DNA of 64,000 bases from Enterobacter asburiae (GTDB lineage Bacteria > Pseudomonadota > Gammaproteobacteria > Enterobacterales > Enterobacteriaceae), in NCBI GenBank assembly GCA_011754535.1, contig JAAQVN010000001.1:3348001-3412000 (forward strand), in the 5' to 3' direction. The stretch's first letter is position 1. Every line of letters starts with the position of its first letter. The position numbers and the translations under genes were made by a program. This document shows positions 21,554-33,789 of the stretch, piece by piece. The notes under the pieces were generated by a model. It worked only from the letters and a program-made list of their open reading frames with translations, made no database searches and was not told where the DNA came from.

Positions 21554-22104
21554 GCGCGCTCCTCCGTTTTTCTTTTCGCGCGGTCGTCAGTGCGGTTGCT
21601 CAGCACCTCGCCAGCACGCTCTTCGCGGCCAACGTGGAAAGCCACAACCAGGCCTGCCAGCAACAGCATAGAGGCCAGTTCCACCGCCAGAACGTATGGG
21701 CCAAAGAGCGTGATACCCACCTCTTTCGCACCAATCGGCGTGCCGTCGATGCCCTGATCGTTAACACCCAGGATGGCGTAAACGATCACCACCAGCATGA
21801 TGGCCGACAAAATTGCCGGGCCAATCCACACCTGCGGTTTTAACCACTGACGTTCCTGCTCAATTTCAGAGCCGCCCAGGTTCAGCATCATCACCACGAA
21901 TACGAACAGCACCATGATGGCCCCGGCGTAGACGATGATTTCCAGCGCACCGGCAAAGTGCGCGCCCAGCGCGAAGAACACCCCGGAAATGGCCAGCAGC
22001 GAGATGATTAAGTACAGCAGCGCATGCACCGGATTGGTGTGCGTAATCACTCGCAGCGTGGCCAGGATGGCGATAAGGCCACAGATATAAAAAGCGAATT
22101 CCAT
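21550..22104 (-). CDS. nuoJ: NADH-quinone oxidoreductase subunit J
   Basis: A 184-residue membrane protein with five predicted helices, part of the complex I membrane arm between NuoH and NuoK. Conserved stretches are [18 protein letters not shown] and [20 protein letters not shown]. The C-terminal 25 residues are hydrophilic and charged, as in the E. coli protein. Confidence 0.95.
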   Translation of the reverse strand: MEFAFYICGLIAILATLRVITHTNPVHALLYLIISLLAISGVFFALGAHFAGALEIIVYAGAIMVLFVFVVMMLNLGGSEIEQERQWLKPQVWIGPAILSAIMLVVIVYAILGVNDQGIDGTPIGAKEVGITLFGPYVLAVELASMLLLAGLVVAFHVGREERAGEVLSNRTDDRAKRKTEERA

Positions 22105-22114
22105 TGCCCTCTCC

Positions 22115-22657
22115 TTACGGTAACAGGCTCTTGACGTCGATAGGCTTAGCTTCGTTCTCTGCTTCGCCCTTATCTTTGCCGTCGATTGCCATACCCGCCA
22201 TCCGGTAGAAGTTATATTCCGGGTATTTGCCCGGACCGGAAATCAGCAGATCCTCTTTCTCGTACACCAGGTCCTGACGCTTGTACTCACCCAGCTCAAA
22301 GTCCGGAGTCAGCTGAATCGCCGTGGTTGGGCACGCTTCTTCACACAGACCGCAGAAGATGCAGCGTGAGAAGTTGATGCGGAAGAACTCAGGGTACCAG
22401 CGGCCGTCTACCGTCTCTGCTTTCTGCAGAGAGATACAGCCGACCGGACACGCTACCGCACACAGGTTACAGGCAACGCAGCGCTCGGAACCGTCCGGGT
22501 CGCGCGTCAGCACGATACGGCCACGGTAGCGCGGCGGCAGATATACCGGCTCTTCCGGGTACATCCGGGTTTCGCGTTTGGCAAACGCGTGCAGGCCGAT
22601 CATCCAGATACTGCGTACCTGGGTACCGAAGCCTACCAGTAATTCTTTTAAGGTCAT
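22115..22657 (-). CDS. nuoI: NADH-quinone oxidoreductase subunit I
   Basis: A 180-residue peripheral-arm subunit with two ferredoxin-type 4Fe-4S sites. The motifs are [15 protein letters not shown] and [15 protein letters not shown], which bind clusters N6a and N6b on the path to the quinone site. It is soluble, sitting on the membrane arm next to NuoB and NuoH. Length equals the E. coli subunit. Confidence 0.97.
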   Translation of the reverse strand: MTLKELLVGFGTQVRSIWMIGLHAFAKRETRMYPEEPVYLPPRYRGRIVLTRDPDGSERCVACNLCAVACPVGCISLQKAETVDGRWYPEFFRINFSRCIFCGLCEEACPTTAIQLTPDFELGEYKRQDLVYEKEDLLISGPGKYPEYNFYRMAGMAIDGKDKGEAENEAKPIDVKSLLP

Positions 22658-22670
22658 GGTCTATAGCCCC

Positions 22671-23648
22671 TTATGGCTGCTGCCAGAGAATGACAGCTGC
22701 CGTTACCAACAAGTTGACGAGCGTCAGCGGCAGGCACACTTTCCAGCCGAAGGACATTACCTGGTCATAACGCGGACGCGGTAACGCTGCGCGAATCAAA
22801 ATGAACATCATCATGAAGAACGCGGTTTTCAGCGCGAACCAGATGAACGGCGGTAAGAACGGGCCATGCCAGCCACCAAAGAACAGCGTTACCATCAACG
22901 CGGAAATGGTGACGATACCGATGTACTCGCCCACGAAGAACAGACCGAACTTCATACCGGAATATTCAATGTGGTAACCGTCGGCCAGTTCCTGTTCGGC
23001 TTCTGGCTGGTCAAACGGGTGACGGTGACACACGGCCACGCCCGCGATAGCAAAGGTAATAAACCCAAAGAACTGCGGGATAACGTTCCAGATGTCGGCC
23101 TGGTTATTGACGATGTCGGTCATGTTGAATGAACCGGCCTGCGCCACCACGCCCATCAGGGAGAGCCCCAGGAACACTTCGTAGCTCAGCGTCTGCGCGG
23201 AAGCACGCATCGCACCCAGCAGCGAGTATTTGTTGTTACTGGACCAGCCTGCGAACAGCACCGCGTAAACCGCGAGGCCTGCCATCATCAGGAAGAACAG
23301 AATGCCGATGTTCAGGTCAGCGACCACCCAGGTCGGGCTGACCGGAACGATAGCAAACGCCAGCAGCAGCGAGGTGAAGGCGATCATCGGTGCCAGAGTA
23401 AAGATCACGCGGTCCGAGAAGCGTGGGATCCAGTCCTCTTTAAAGAACATCTTGATCATGTCCGCGACCAGCTGGAGTGAACCACCCCAGCCCACGCGGT
23501 TCGGTCCGTAACGGTTCTGGAACAGACCGAGCAGACGACGTTCACCAAAGCTCATGAACGCGCCGCAGGTGACCACCACCAGCAGGATAACAATCGCTTT
23601 CAGAATGCTCAGCAGGATGTCGATAAGATCCGGCGTTAACCAACTCAT
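22671..23648 (-). CDS. nuoH: NADH-quinone oxidoreductase subunit H
   Basis: A 325-residue membrane protein with eight or nine helices that forms the quinone-entry chamber of complex I. The signature stretches [20 protein letters not shown] and [20 protein letters not shown] are present. In the latter, the acidic loop between helices 5 and 6 is fully conserved. Its start overlaps the nuoG stop by 4 bp. Confidence 0.97.
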   Translation of the reverse strand: MSWLTPDLIDILLSILKAIVILLVVVTCGAFMSFGERRLLGLFQNRYGPNRVGWGGSLQLVADMIKMFFKEDWIPRFSDRVIFTLAPMIAFTSLLLAFAIVPVSPTWVVADLNIGILFFLMMAGLAVYAVLFAGWSSNNKYSLLGAMRASAQTLSYEVFLGLSLMGVVAQAGSFNMTDIVNNQADIWNVIPQFFGFITFAIAGVAVCHRHPFDQPEAEQELADGYHIEYSGMKFGLFFVGEYIGIVTISALMVTLFFGGWHGPFLPPFIWFALKTAFFMMMFILIRAALPRPRYDQVMSFGWKVCLPLTLVNLLVTAAVILWQQP

Positions 23649-26368
23649 GCTTTTGCCTCCTGCAGATTATCAAGACGCGCGCCCGCCAGAACCGGGGCGA
23701 TGCCAGGCATACCCATCGGCAGACCCACCTGCCCTGCTGTCAGACCTTCAGAGATAATCAGCGGCAGGCTGATTGTCTGGCCGTCATAGCTAAAGGCGAT
23801 CTTCGCGCCCGCGTTAACGCCAAGCTTCGCGGCATCCGCCGGGTTGAGCTTGATGTAAGGCTGCGGCATACGGGTCTGGAAGACCGGTGAACGCTGGGAC
23901 AGCTCGTCGCTACCGAACAGATGGTAGTACGGCGCAATACGCCACTGACCATCCTGAGCCTGGAAGCTCGCCGGTACGGTCGTGAAGAAATCCAGACCGG
24001 TTTCGGAGGCTTCAATCAGACGCACGCCCGGATCGCCGTGGCGCAGGGAGCCGCCCACTTCAGCCTGGAACTTGTTCCACGCCTGCGGGGAATTCCAGCC
24101 CGGAGCCCATGCGAACGGGATTTGCGAACGCGGCGCAGACGGCTGGTTGTTCCCTTCCATGGAGAAGGCGAACATGGTGTCTTTATCCTGCGGCTGGCGC
24201 GGTTCGTGCACGCTGATGTTGGCGCGCATCGCGGTACGGCCGCTGTAGCGGTGCGGTTCACGCGCCAGTTTCTGGCCGCGAATGCGGAAGCTTGCTTCAG
24301 GCGCGGCATCTTTAATGCCTGCCAGCTGAGGCAGTTTTTCGACTACCGCGTCGATAACGTGGTCGAGCTGCGTCCAGTCCACTTCACGGCTCTGCACGGT
24401 GCTGTGCAGGGAGTGCAGCCAGCGCCAGCTTTCCAGCATCACGGTGTTGCTGTCGTAGTACGCCGGGTCGTAAACCTGGAAGAAACGCTGGGCGCGGCCT
24501 TCGTTGTTAATAACCGTACCGTCGCTTTCTGCGAAGCTTGCCGCAGAGAGCACCAGGTGTGCTTTGTCCATGATCGCGGTGCGCTGATGGTCAATCACCA
24601 TCACCAGCGGCGCTTTGGAGAGCGCTGCGTCAACGCGAGCGGCAGACGCATGACGATGCAGGTCGTTTTCCAGCACCACAACGGCGTCAGCGGAACCGGA
24701 CTCCAGTTCGCTTAATGCTTCTTCCAGCGAACCGCCGCCAATCATACCCAGACCGATGCTGTTCACCGCACGGGCAATCATGGTCACGCCAACGTCCGCA
24801 CCGCGGCCTTTCAGGGCTTTGGCAACGTTTGCTGCCGCCTGAACGATCTCCGCGCTACCGGCGTTGGTACCGGAAATAATCAGCGGTTTCTTCGCACCCG
24901 CCAGGGCCTGAACAATCACGTCGACCTTGTTCTGCAGGTCGCGATCCAGCTCAACGGCTGGGGAGTTGCTGTCCAGCGCGTGGGCAATGGCAAAGCCAAG
25001 ACGCGCCTGATCTTCAACCGGCGCGCAGTAGGTCCACGCGGCGATATCGTCCAGACGGGTGCTGTCGACGTTGGTCACAAACAGAGGATGCTTCGCGCGC
25101 TGGCCAATGTTGAGGATTGCCGCAATCTGCCAGTCGGCCACTTTCTGCGCCGCTGCCATTTCACGCGCTTTGCCCTTCACCGCCTGACGAACCGCCAGAG
25201 CCGCGCGTGCGCCGGTCTGCGTCAGGTCTTCACCCAGCACCAGAACCGCATCATAAGATTCAATTTCGCGCAGCGCAGGGGTATGGATACCGCCTTCACG
25301 CAGCACTTTCAGTACCAGCTGCAGACGTTCCTGCTCTCCCTGGGCGATACCGGTATAGAAGTTTTCCGCCCCAACCAGCTCGCGCAGCGCGAAGTTGCTT
25401 TCGATGCTGGCGCGCGGGGAGCCGATACCGATCACTTTCTTCGACTGGCGCAGAATATCTGCCGCGCCCTGCATCGCCTGCTCGGCGTTCAGGGTGATAA
25501 AGTCGTCGCCACGGCGCTGAACCGGCTGACGCGGACGGTCTTTCAGGTTCACATAGCCATAGCCGAAACGACCGCGGTCGCACAGGAAATAGTGGTTAAC
25601 GGTACCGTTGTAGCGGTTTTCGATACGACGCAGCTCGCCGTAACGCTCACCCGGGCTGGTGTTACAGCCGAGGGAACACTGCTGGCAGATGCTTGGCGCA
25701 AACTGCATGTCCCATTTACGGTTGTAACGCTCGGAGTGGGTTTTATCCGTGAATACGCCGGTCGGGCAGATTTCTACCAGGTTACCAGAGAATTCGCTCT
25801 CCAGCGTACCGTCTTCAGGACGACCGAAGTAGACGTTGTCATGTGCGCCATACACGCCCAGATCCTGACCGTCTGCATAGTCTTTGTAGTAACGCACGCA
25901 GCGGTAGCAGGCGATGCAGCGGTTCATTTCGTGAGAGATGAACGGCCCAAGGTCCTGGTTACGGTGGGTACGCTTGGTAAAGCGATAGCGACGGAAGCTG
26001 TGACCGGTCATCACGGTCATATCCTGAAGGTGGCAGTTACCGCCCTCTTCACAAACCGGACAGTCGTGCGGGTGGTTGGTCATCAACCACTCCACCACGC
26101 TTTCGCGGAACTGTTTGGCTTCTTCGTCATCAATCGAAATAAAGGTGCCTTCGGTGGCTGGCGTCATACAGGACATCACCAGGCGACCACGCGTGTCTTC
26201 CGCGTTTTGATATTGCTTCACCGCACACTGGCGGCAAGCACCGACGCTGCCCAGCGCCGGATGCCAGCAAAAGTACGGAATATCGAGGCCAAGAGACAGA
26301 CAAGCTTCCAGCAGGTTGTCCGCCCCGTTGACTTCGTATTCTTTGCCGTCTACATGAATCGTAGCCAT
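23645..26368 (-). CDS. nuoG: NADH-quinone oxidoreductase subunit G
   Basis: A 907-residue iron-sulfur subunit of the peripheral arm. The N-terminal 2Fe-2S domain has [17 protein letters not shown] (N1b). Next come the [14 protein letters not shown] motif with a His ligand (N5), [11 protein letters not shown] with a later C (N4), and CQQCSLGCN (N7, found in E. coli-type enzymes). The remaining 650 residues resemble molybdopterin oxidoreductases but serve structure only. I start at the ATG at 26368 ([13 protein letters not shown]), because a GGAAG ribosome-binding site lies 7 bases before it; the ATG two codons upstream would leave only one base. Confidence 0.96.
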   Translation of the reverse strand: MATIHVDGKEYEVNGADNLLEACLSLGLDIPYFCWHPALGSVGACRQCAVKQYQNAEDTRGRLVMSCMTPATEGTFISIDDEEAKQFRESVVEWLMTNHPHDCPVCEEGGNCHLQDMTVMTGHSFRRYRFTKRTHRNQDLGPFISHEMNRCIACYRCVRYYKDYADGQDLGVYGAHDNVYFGRPEDGTLESEFSGNLVEICPTGVFTDKTHSERYNRKWDMQFAPSICQQCSLGCNTSPGERYGELRRIENRYNGTVNHYFLCDRGRFGYGYVNLKDRPRQPVQRRGDDFITLNAEQAMQGAADILRQSKKVIGIGSPRASIESNFALRELVGAENFYTGIAQGEQERLQLVLKVLREGGIHTPALREIESYDAVLVLGEDLTQTGARAALAVRQAVKGKAREMAAAQKVADWQIAAILNIGQRAKHPLFVTNVDSTRLDDIAAWTYCAPVEDQARLGFAIAHALDSNSPAVELDRDLQNKVDVIVQALAGAKKPLIISGTNAGSAEIVQAAANVAKALKGRGADVGVTMIARAVNSIGLGMIGGGSLEEALSELESGSADAVVVLENDLHRHASAARVDAALSKAPLVMVIDHQRTAIMDKAHLVLSAASFAESDGTVINNEGRAQRFFQVYDPAYYDSNTVMLESWRWLHSLHSTVQSREVDWTQLDHVIDAVVEKLPQLAGIKDAAPEASFRIRGQKLAREPHRYSGRTAMRANISVHEPRQPQDKDTMFAFSMEGNNQPSAPRSQIPFAWAPGWNSPQAWNKFQAEVGGSLRHGDPGVRLIEASETGLDFFTTVPASFQAQDGQWRIAPYYHLFGSDELSQRSPVFQTRMPQPYIKLNPADAAKLGVNAGAKIAFSYDGQTISLPLIISEGLTAGQVGLPMGMPGIAPVLAGARLDNLQEAKA

Positions 26369-26422
26369 TAGCATGCTTCCAGTTGGCTCGGCCGAAACCG
26401 AGCGTTAATCAAAATTCTGTTT

Positions 26423-27760
26423 TTACCAGCGCGCTTTCAGCAGGTTCGGCTGAATACCATTGATTGAATGGGTATTGCTGAACGGCTGCTTGATGCCTGC
26501 TTCGAATTCGTCGCGGAAATATTTAATCGCGCTCTGCAGCGGCTCGACGGCACCCGGTGCGTGGGCGCAGAAGGTTTTACCTGGCCCTAAGAATCGACAC
26601 AGTTGCTCAAGCGTCTCGATATCGCCCGGCTGGCCTTCGCCACGCTCAATGGCGCGCAGGATCTTCACGCTCCACGGCAGACCGTCACGGCACGGTGTAC
26701 ACCAGCCGCAGGATTCGCGGGCAAAGAACTCTTCCAGGTTACGCACCAGCGAGACCATGCCGATCTCGTGGTCGACGGCCATCGCCAGCGCCGTACCCAG
26801 ACGGCTGCCCGCTTTACCAATGCTTTCGAATTCCATCGGCAGGTCAAGGTGGGCTTCGGTCAGGAAGTCTGTCCCTGCCCCACCCGGCTGCCAGGCTTTA
26901 AATTTCAGGCCATCGCGCATGCCGCCGGCGTAGTCTTCAAGAATTTCGCGTGCGGTGGTACCGAACGGCAGTTCCCAGACGCCAGGATTCTTCACGCGAC
27001 CGGAGAAGCCCATCAGCTTGGTACCGGCATCCTTGCTTGAGGAGATGCCCTGATACCACTCCACGCCGTTGGCGAGGATCGCCGGAACGTTACACAGGGT
27101 TTCGACGTTGTTGACGCAGGTCGGTTTACCCCACACGCCGGAGCTTGCCGGGAACGGTGGCTTGGAACGCGGATTCGCGCGGCGGCCTTCGAGGGAGTTA
27201 ATCAGCGCGGTTTCTTCACCGCAGATATAACGCCCGGCACCGGTGTGCACGAACAGTTCGAAGTCAAAGCCGGTACCCAGGATGTTTTTACCCAGAAGAC
27301 CCGCTTCTGTCGCTTCGGCAATCGCGCGACGCAGGTTTTCTGCCGCTTCGATGTACTCACCGCGCAGGAAGATGTAGCCACGGTACGCTTTCAGCGCGAA
27401 CGCGGAGATCAGCATGCCTTCCACCAGCAGGTGCGGCAGCTGCTCCATCAGCAGGCGGTCTTTATAGGTGCCCGGCTCCATTTCATCGGCGTTACACAGC
27501 AGGTAACGGATGTTCATGGATTCGTCTTTTGGCATCAGGCTCCACTTCAGGCCGGTGGAGAAACCCGCGCCGCCGCGGCCTTTCAGGCCGGAATCTTTTA
27601 CCGCGTTAACGATGTCGTCCGGCGCCATGCCGCCAAGGGCTTTACGCGCGCCGGCATAGCCGTTTTTGCTCTGGTATTCGTCGAGCCATACCGGCTGTTT
27701 GTCATCGCGCAGACGCCAGGTCAGCGGATGTGTCTCAGCAGTACGAATTACAGTTTTCAT
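26423..27760 (-). CDS. nuoF: NADH-quinone oxidoreductase subunit F
   Basis: A 445-residue soluble subunit that binds NADH and FMN and carries cluster N3. The glycine-rich nucleotide/FMN motif is [16 protein letters not shown] (near residue 59). The cluster ligands are in [12 protein letters not shown] near residue 350 plus a Cys near 398 ([11 protein letters not shown]). It overlaps nuoE by 4 bp; a 54 bp gap follows before nuoG. Confidence 0.97.
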   Translation of the reverse strand: MKTVIRTAETHPLTWRLRDDKQPVWLDEYQSKNGYAGARKALGGMAPDDIVNAVKDSGLKGRGGAGFSTGLKWSLMPKDESMNIRYLLCNADEMEPGTYKDRLLMEQLPHLLVEGMLISAFALKAYRGYIFLRGEYIEAAENLRRAIAEATEAGLLGKNILGTGFDFELFVHTGAGRYICGEETALINSLEGRRANPRSKPPFPASSGVWGKPTCVNNVETLCNVPAILANGVEWYQGISSSKDAGTKLMGFSGRVKNPGVWELPFGTTAREILEDYAGGMRDGLKFKAWQPGGAGTDFLTEAHLDLPMEFESIGKAGSRLGTALAMAVDHEIGMVSLVRNLEEFFARESCGWCTPCRDGLPWSVKILRAIERGEGQPGDIETLEQLCRFLGPGKTFCAHAPGAVEPLQSAIKYFRDEFEAGIKQPFSNTHSINGIQPNLLKARW

Positions 27761-28257
27761 TTGTACTGCTCCAGCAGGTCAGGAATCGCTTCCGGCGTCA
27801 GATGGCTGTGAGTGTCCTCATCAATCATCATGGTCGGCCCCTTGTCGCAGTTACCCAGGCAGCAGGTTGGCAGCAGAGTAAAGCGTCCATCGAACGTGGT
27901 CTGGCCCGGCTTGATATTGAGCTTCTTCTCAATCGCAGCCTGAATGCCCTGATAGCCGGTGATGTGGCAGACAACGCTGTCACAGTAGCGGATCACATGG
28001 CGGCCTACCGGCTGACGGAAGATCTGGCTGTAGAACGTGGCTACGCCTTCTACGTCACTGGCCGGAATACCCAGCACTTTCGCGATTTCATAGATCGCCC
28101 CATCCGGCACCCAACCACGCTGTTTCTGTACGATTTTCAGCGCTTCAATGGACGCCGCACGCGGGTCTTCGTAGTGGTGCATCTCGTGCTCAATGGCGGC
28201 ACGCTCTGCTTCACTCAGCTCAAAAGCCTCGGTTTGTGGTTGTTGATTCTCGTGCAT
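27757..28257 (-). CDS. nuoE: NADH-quinone oxidoreductase subunit E
   Basis: A 166-residue thioredoxin-fold subunit that binds the 2Fe-2S cluster N1a. The four ligands are seen in [11 protein letters not shown] and [11 protein letters not shown]. It pairs with NuoF in the NADH-oxidising module. It starts 2 bp after the end of nuoCD. Confidence 0.97.
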   Translation of the reverse strand: MHENQQPQTEAFELSEAERAAIEHEMHHYEDPRAASIEALKIVQKQRGWVPDGAIYEIAKVLGIPASDVEGVATFYSQIFRQPVGRHVIRYCDSVVCHITGYQGIQAAIEKKLNIKPGQTTFDGRFTLLPTCCLGNCDKGPTMMIDEDTHSHLTPEAIPDLLEQYK

Positions 28258-28259
28258 AA

Positions 28260-30062
28260 TTAGCGGTCCACATCTGACATAACAAAATCGATACTACCCA
28301 GATACACAATCAGGTCGGAGACCAGACTGCCGCGGATGGCGGACGGAATCTGCTGCAGGTGCGCAAAGCTCGGCGTACGCACGCGGGTACGGTAGCTCAT
28401 GGTGCTGCCGTCACTGGTCAGGTAGTAACTGTTAATACCCTTGGTCGCTTCAATCATCTGGAAGGATTCTTGCGCCGGCATGACCGGACCCCAGGAAACC
28501 TGCAGGAAGTGGGTGATCAGGGTTTCGATATGCTGCAGCGTGCGCTCTTTCGGTGGCGGCGTCGTGAGCGGGTGATCCGCCTTGAACGGGCCTTCCGGCA
28601 TGTTGTTAAGGCACTGCTCAAGGATGCGCAGACTCTGGCGCAGCTCTTCCACTTTCAGCATCACGCGGGTGTAGCAGTCGGAAACGCCGCCGCCCACCGG
28701 GACTTCAAAGTCGAAGTTCTCGTAGCCAGAGTAAGGACGGGCTTTACGCACGTCGAAATCAATACCGGTCGCACGCAGACCTGCACCTGTGGTACCCCAC
28801 TCCAGCGCTTCTTTCGCGCCGTAGGCGGCAACGCCCTGGGAACGGCCTTTCAGGATGGTGTTGCGCAGCGCGGCTTTCTCGTAGGAGGCCAGACGTTTTG
28901 GCATCCAGTCGAGGAATTCACGCAGCAGGCGGTCCCAGCCGCGCGGCAGATCGTGTGCCACGCCGCCGATACGGAACCAGGCCGGGTGCATACGGAAACC
29001 GGTAATCGCTTCCACCAGATCGTAGATTTTCTGACGATCGGTAAAGGCAAAGAAGACCGGAGTCATCGCGCCGACGTCCTGAATGAAGGTGGAGATGTAT
29101 AGCAGGTGGCTGTTGATGCGGAACAGTTCTGACAACATCACGCGAATCACGTTAACGCGATCCGGTACGGTGATGCCTGCCAGTTTCTCAACGGCCAGCA
29201 CGTATGGCATCTCGTTGACGCAGCCGCCGAGGTACTCGATACGGTCGGTATACGGAATGTAGCTGTGCCAGGACTGACGCTCGCCCATCTTCTCAGCACC
29301 ACGGTGGTGGTAGCCGATGTCAGGCACGCAGTCGACAATCTCTTCGCCATCAAGCTGAAGAATAATACGGAATGCACCGTGCGCAGACGGGTGGTTTGGA
29401 CCGAGGTTGAGGAACATGAAGTCCTCGTTTTCGGTACCGCGCTTCATGCCCCAGTCTTCAGGTTTGAAGGTCAGCGCTTCCATCTCCAGATCCTGCTTGG
29501 CTTTGGTCAGCTCAAACGGATCGAATTCAGTCGCACGTGCCGGGTAGTCTTTACGCAGCGGGTGGCCGGTCCAGGTCTGCGGCATCATGATGCGCGTCAG
29601 ATGCGGGTGGCCGTCGAAGGTCATGCCGAACATTTCCCAGGTTTCACGCTCGTACCAGTTGGCGTTCGGGAAAAGTTTGGTGATCGTCGGCAGATGCATG
29701 TCGTTTTCAGACAATGCCACCTTGAGCATGATATCCGTGTTGCGGTCTATTGAGATCAGGTGGTAGAAAACGGAAAAATCCGCAGCAGGGAGACCCTGGC
29801 GGTGCGTACGCAGACGTTCGTCCATGCCGTGTAAGTCAAACAGCATGACGTAAGGTTTTGGCAATTTCTTGAGGAAATCGACAACTTCCAGCAATTGCTC
29901 ACGCTTCACCCAAACAACGGGTACCCCGGTGCGGGTCGCCTGAACGGTAAAGGCATCCGGCCCAAAACGGTTGCGCAGTTCGCCAATGACGGGGTCATCA
30001 AGATGATCCCGGGTCTGCCAGGCGGCTTCTTGCGCGGTTAAGTCGGTCATATTGTTCACCAT
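28260..30062 (-). CDS. nuoC: Fused NADH-quinone oxidoreductase subunit C/D
   Basis: A 600-residue fusion of the 30 kDa (NuoC, about residues 1-190) and 49 kDa (NuoD, about 210-600) subunits, as in other enterobacteria. The NuoC part has the signature [20 protein letters not shown]. The NuoD part has [13 protein letters not shown] with the quinone-site His, and [18 protein letters not shown]. It belongs to the quinone-binding connecting module. The gap to nuoB is 89 bp. Confidence 0.97.
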   Translation of the reverse strand: MVNNMTDLTAQEAAWQTRDHLDDPVIGELRNRFGPDAFTVQATRTGVPVVWVKREQLLEVVDFLKKLPKPYVMLFDLHGMDERLRTHRQGLPAADFSVFYHLISIDRNTDIMLKVALSENDMHLPTITKLFPNANWYERETWEMFGMTFDGHPHLTRIMMPQTWTGHPLRKDYPARATEFDPFELTKAKQDLEMEALTFKPEDWGMKRGTENEDFMFLNLGPNHPSAHGAFRIILQLDGEEIVDCVPDIGYHHRGAEKMGERQSWHSYIPYTDRIEYLGGCVNEMPYVLAVEKLAGITVPDRVNVIRVMLSELFRINSHLLYISTFIQDVGAMTPVFFAFTDRQKIYDLVEAITGFRMHPAWFRIGGVAHDLPRGWDRLLREFLDWMPKRLASYEKAALRNTILKGRSQGVAAYGAKEALEWGTTGAGLRATGIDFDVRKARPYSGYENFDFEVPVGGGVSDCYTRVMLKVEELRQSLRILEQCLNNMPEGPFKADHPLTTPPPKERTLQHIETLITHFLQVSWGPVMPAQESFQMIEATKGINSYYLTSDGSTMSYRTRVRTPSFAHLQQIPSAIRGSLVSDLIVYLGSIDFVMSDVDR

Positions 30063-30151
30063 TGCAAATGGTCCGTGGTGACTGTTAAGCCTGGCTTCGC
30101 GCTATTTGAGTAGTGATATGCGAAGGTTTTCTCCAGGCCTACAGGCGCAAA

Positions 30152-30826
30152 TTAAATTTCGTCAGGCGTACGCAGGTTGGTGACGGCAATACGTTCACCA
30201 CGTTTACGCTCGCGCTCAGACTGCATGTTCGCGCGATAGACACCCTGATCGCCAACAACCCATGAAAGCGGGCGACGTTCTTTACCGATAGACTCCTGCA
30301 GCAGCATCAGCGCCTGCATATAGGCTTCTGGACGCGGCGGACAGCCCGGAATGTAAACATCCACCGGAATGAACTTATCAACGCCCTGCACGACGGAATA
30401 AATGTCGTACATACCGCCAGAGTTTGCACATGCGCCCATGGAAATAACCCATTTTGGCTCCAGCATCTGGTCATACAGACGCTGAATAACAGGTGCCATC
30501 TTGGTAAAGCAGGTACCGGCTACCACCATCAGGTCAGCCTGACGCGGGGAAGCACGCAGTACCTCGGCCCCAAAACGCGCAACGTCATGCACCGCAGTGA
30601 ATGACGTCACCATTTCAACGTAGCAGCAAGAAAGACCAAAGTTGTATGGCCAGATAGAGTTCTTACGACCCCAGTTGACCATATCGTGCATGGCATGTTC
30701 GAGTTTGCCCATGTACACGCTTTTATTGACTTCTTGCTCCAGGGGGTCGGTTACGATCTCCTGTTTTTGCAGGGGGTAACGGTCATTCTCACCGTTAGGA
30801 TCTATGCGGGTGAGCGTATAATCCAT
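30152..30826 (-). CDS. nuoB: NADH-quinone oxidoreductase subunit B
   Basis: A 224-residue peripheral subunit that binds the terminal 4Fe-4S cluster N2. The four ligands are the tandem Cys67-Cys68 (LSCCYVEM), Cys133 (GACANSGG) and Cys162 (IPGCPPRP). Compared with my memory of the 220-residue E. coli protein, it has four extra residues before DMVNWGRKN ([10 protein letters not shown]). This lies in the N-terminal helix region and away from the cluster. It sits 15 bp after nuoA. Confidence 0.96.
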   Translation of the reverse strand: MDYTLTRIDPNGENDRYPLQKQEIVTDPLEQEVNKSVYMGKLEHAMHDMVNWGRKNSIWPYNFGLSCCYVEMVTSFTAVHDVARFGAEVLRASPRQADLMVVAGTCFTKMAPVIQRLYDQMLEPKWVISMGACANSGGMYDIYSVVQGVDKFIPVDVYIPGCPPRPEAYMQALMLLQESIGKERRPLSWVVGDQGVYRANMQSERERKRGERIAVTNLRTPDEI

Positions 30827-30841
30827 CTTATTGCCTCGCTG

Positions 30842-31282
30842 TTACTGCTGACGATTAGAGATACTGTTTTCCGGGTTGATGTGTTCACGACGTGAACGCG
30901 CAGGCGTCCAGTCAAGCGCGCCAATACGCACCAGATAAACCAGACCGGCCAGTAACACTAAAATGAAAATTGCGGCCTCGACAAAGCCCACCCAACCACT
31001 TTCGCGAATGGAGGTCGACCATGCGAACAGGTAGAGCGCTTCCACGTCGAAGATGACGAAGAACATCGCTACCAGATAGAACTTGGCAGACAGGCGTAAG
31101 CGAGCGGAACCTACTGAATCAATACCTGATTCGAAAGGTGTGTTTTTGTGCCTTGCACGGGCGCGACCGCCCAGGAACCAGCCGCCGACTAACATCAGGC
31201 AGCACAGGCCAATGGCTACAATAAGAAAGATTGCGAATGCCCAGTGATGAGCGATGACTTCTGTGGATGTTGACATACTCAT
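30842..31282 (-). CDS. nuoA: NADH-quinone oxidoreductase subunit A
   Basis: A 146-residue membrane protein with three helices, first gene of the nuo operon. It carries the conserved cytoplasmic loop ending [20 protein letters not shown], and the acidic helix [13 protein letters not shown]. The operon promoter must lie in the 630 bp upstream gap. Confidence 0.96.
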   Translation of the reverse strand: MSMSTSTEVIAHHWAFAIFLIVAIGLCCLMLVGGWFLGGRARARHKNTPFESGIDSVGSARLRLSAKFYLVAMFFVIFDVEALYLFAWSTSIRESGWVGFVEAAIFILVLLAGLVYLVRIGALDWTPARSRREHINPENSISNRQQ

Positions 31283-31829
31283 TGCTTACTCATCAAAAGT
31301 GATACCAACGACACTGCTCTTGCTGGCAGATGGGCATCACATCGATTCATGGGGAGGAACAAATAACCTTACACTAACTGTCTGAAATGAGACGTAGACA
31401 GCAAAATGATGGGGTTTTTTACTCCTTTCTATAACCTATTGTCAACTTTAACAAAGGTTTCTTCACATTAAATTACATCGAGCGATTCTCATTAACATTT
31501 GGTGCCCTTTAACCCTGGTGGTTACCGGACTTTTCGTCAAATGTGTGTTGTTGAATCGTGTCCGTTTTGGAAGTAAAAAAAATAACCCTCCTATTTTGAC
31601 AGGATTTGCCAACGATTCCTCCCCCCAAATAGGAGTATTTTCTTGATCTGAGACACGCTTTTGTTAATTCAACCAAAAAACCGGCAACATATTTGCTGCT
31701 TTTTTAACATCGAGGGGTTATGGACGAAGTTAGAACGCAAAACGAACAATATTTAAGCGAAAGCATTTACCTCTTTGATATATATGATCTCTTTATGAAA
31801 ACCTGGTGACGAATGGGGATAATATTGTC
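31283..31829 (-). promoter_or_regulatory. Upstream control region of the nuo operon
   Basis: This long, AT-rich non-coding stretch precedes nuoA. In E. coli the equivalent region binds ArcA, FNR, NarL, Fis and IHF and holds the nuo promoters. I see short matches to the ArcA half-site (for example TTGTTAATTC near 31652) but could not place core promoters with confidence. No convincing reading frame is present. Confidence 0.6.
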
Positions 31830-31875
31830 AAAAAAAAGCCACTGCGTGCGAAAACGACACGAGTGGCTTTTTTTT
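31830..31875. terminator. Terminator of lrhA
   Basis: The stem AAGCCACT / AGTGGCTT (31836-31843 with 31862-31869) extends inward by CGTG/CACG around a GAAAA-type loop. It is flanked by an A-run on the left and a T-run on the right. It lies 38 bp past the lrhA stop and is symmetric enough to work in both directions, insulating nuo from lrhA. Confidence 0.88.
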
Positions 31876-31912
31876 ACACTTACAATTTGTTACCAGAATT
31901 TTGAGCTTTTGA

Positions 31913-32851
31913 TCACTCAAAGTCACCTTCTACGATCAGGGAATCATCCCCCCCTTCGGAGGTAACATGCTCGAACTGCCACGGGTTGTGGTAGTTTTGC
32001 ATCGCCTCAAACACCACCTTTGCCAACTCGTTGTGACTGGCCGCGTTATGGCAAAGCAGGTACTCGGTATCCGGCAGCGCAGGGAGCCCGTCTGATTTAC
32101 CAAGAACGCGCAGATCGGGGCTCATCATCTCCACCGGGCGGGCCGTGACGCCAAGACCGGCTTTTACCGCGGCACGCACCGCAGGCAATGTAGATGCCAC
32201 ATAGGCCAGACGCCACGGAATGTTGGCTTCATTTAACGCCGTTAGCACCATATCGCGGAAGGGACTCGGATCGTCCAGTAAAACCAGCGGTACCGGCTCC
32301 CCTTTTTGCAGCACATATTCAGCCGCGCAATACCAGTGCGTTGGCGATGTGCGCAACGTCAGACAATCAAACTGCCCGGGACGATGCGTCGTGACCACCA
32401 GGTCGACCTTATTCTCATTTAACATCTCAACCATAAAGGCATTACGTTTTACGCTAACATCCAACGCAAGCTTCGGATAAACCGAGCTAATTCGATTGAG
32501 AAGAAACGGCAAAATAGTATCCGCTGACTCATCAGATGCCCCTAAAGTTAACACCCCCTGAAGGTTGCTAAACATTAATGACATACATGCTTCATCATTA
32601 AAGCGAAGAATTTTCCTGGCATAACCCAGTAGCTGAATACCGTGTTCCGTTAAGAGCTTATTACGCCCGTGACGGGCAAAAAGCTCTTTCCCAACCAGTT
32701 GCTCCAGCCGCTGCATTTGCTGGCTAACGGCGGACTGAGTTCGGCAGACGGCGGCAGCAGCTGCTGCAAAAGTGTTGAGATCGGCGACCGCAACAAACGT
32801 TCTCAGCAGATCGAGGTCGAGATTCATTATCGGACGATTTGCATTTATCAT
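31913..32851 (-). CDS. lrhA: LysR-type regulator LrhA
   Basis: A 312-residue LysR-family transcription factor. The N-terminal winged helix-turn-helix covers about residues 10-70 ([21 protein letters not shown], then [15 protein letters not shown]). The effector-binding domain follows from about 95 ([18 protein letters not shown]). LrhA in E. coli represses flhDC, type 1 fimbriae and other motility genes. Position upstream of nuo and divergent from alaA matches E. coli. The C-terminal 25 residues are more acidic and variable ([13 protein letters not shown]). Confidence 0.95.
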   Translation of the reverse strand: MINANRPIMNLDLDLLRTFVAVADLNTFAAAAAAVCRTQSAVSQQMQRLEQLVGKELFARHGRNKLLTEHGIQLLGYARKILRFNDEACMSLMFSNLQGVLTLGASDESADTILPFLLNRISSVYPKLALDVSVKRNAFMVEMLNENKVDLVVTTHRPGQFDCLTLRTSPTHWYCAAEYVLQKGEPVPLVLLDDPSPFRDMVLTALNEANIPWRLAYVASTLPAVRAAVKAGLGVTARPVEMMSPDLRVLGKSDGLPALPDTEYLLCHNAASHNELAKVVFEAMQNYHNPWQFEHVTSEGGDDSLIVEGDFE

Positions 32852-33789
32852 ATCTATTCACTTTCAGGTTGCTCGTGCGGAGCTGCCCGGGTTGAAGCTG
32901 TGTGTAACAGTTAAGCAATTCCTTCTGAAGGTTTTCCCTCGCATCCCGGCCCGGCAGACTGCCTGACAGATAGTTATTGTGCTGCTTTATATCAACAGTC
33001 AGAAAGCACGTTTCATGACGTTATTTTTATTCTCTTAAACGTTCAGGATATTTAGATGTTCGCAGGTTTATGTAAATTACATTAAAGGCGTAACACTTTT
33101 TCTGCCATCTTTATCGCAGCGCTGTCAACGTAGCAGGAGATGTTTGACACATTCCAGCCAGAGATAACTCCAACAATAACAATCAATTAAATCAGAAAGC
33201 CAGTTTGAGATATACAAAGCTTGTGCATCTTTCTTCTGCTTTCCTTAAAGACATCTTAACCCAAATCCACTTTATTTATAAGTCTTATTGCAATATTCAG
33301 GATTAAGGAGGTTTGTTAAGCTTCTCAACTAATTTTATTAAAATTAACTAAAGTTGCATTTTGTTCGCTAATAATAAATAAATTTTAATTTTGATTAAAG
33401 CCATTCATTAATAACACTTAACATTAATTTCACATGATTAACTTTTAGCCGCTTCAGGCTATTACTGCAAGATTTTTCCAACACTCAGGTTTTACGAAAA
33501 GTCACTTAGCGTGACTTCTGTCTCTTTCCTGCGCGCCATTTATTTTACATCAGAACAATATACATAATTCTTAGAATAATACAGCATAATTAACCTTAAC
33601 CAGCGACCAGATCAATACGTTAAGTCCGCAAAATCGTCAACGACCAGCCAAAAAGATTCATCAGAAATTCGCATCGTGCACAAAATCTTCTCCTGTACAC
33701 CCTTCAAAACGGAGCGAGGGGGGAGTACATTATTCCGTGCTGACTTCCACGGCAGGGAGTGGCAATAATAGCGAAAAGGTTAAAGGTTC
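32852..33789. promoter_or_regulatory. 938 bp AT-rich gap between lrhA and alaA
   Basis: No convincing gene is seen on either strand. It is clearly more AT-rich than its neighbours, especially 33000-33600, with many A and T tracts of the kind bound by H-NS. It must hold the lrhA and alaA promoters and a long lrhA leader. One perfect hairpin is present at 33499-33517 (AAGTCAC / GTGACTT, 5-base loop). The alaA start follows an AAGGT-type ribosome-binding site. Confidence 0.6.

Noticed and set aside
24980..26371. 463-codon open frame on the plus strand opposite nuoG
   Set aside because: It is antisense to nuoG with no plausible domain or ribosome-binding site; an artefact of GC-rich third positions.
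28260..30062. nuoC and nuoD as two genes
   Set aside because: The frame is continuous through the linker near residue 200 and the fusion is normal in enterobacteria.
33499..33517. Hairpin considered as the end of a small RNA
   Set aside because: The stem is perfect, but only four T follow on the minus strand and no promoter could be placed; left as a remark in the gap description.
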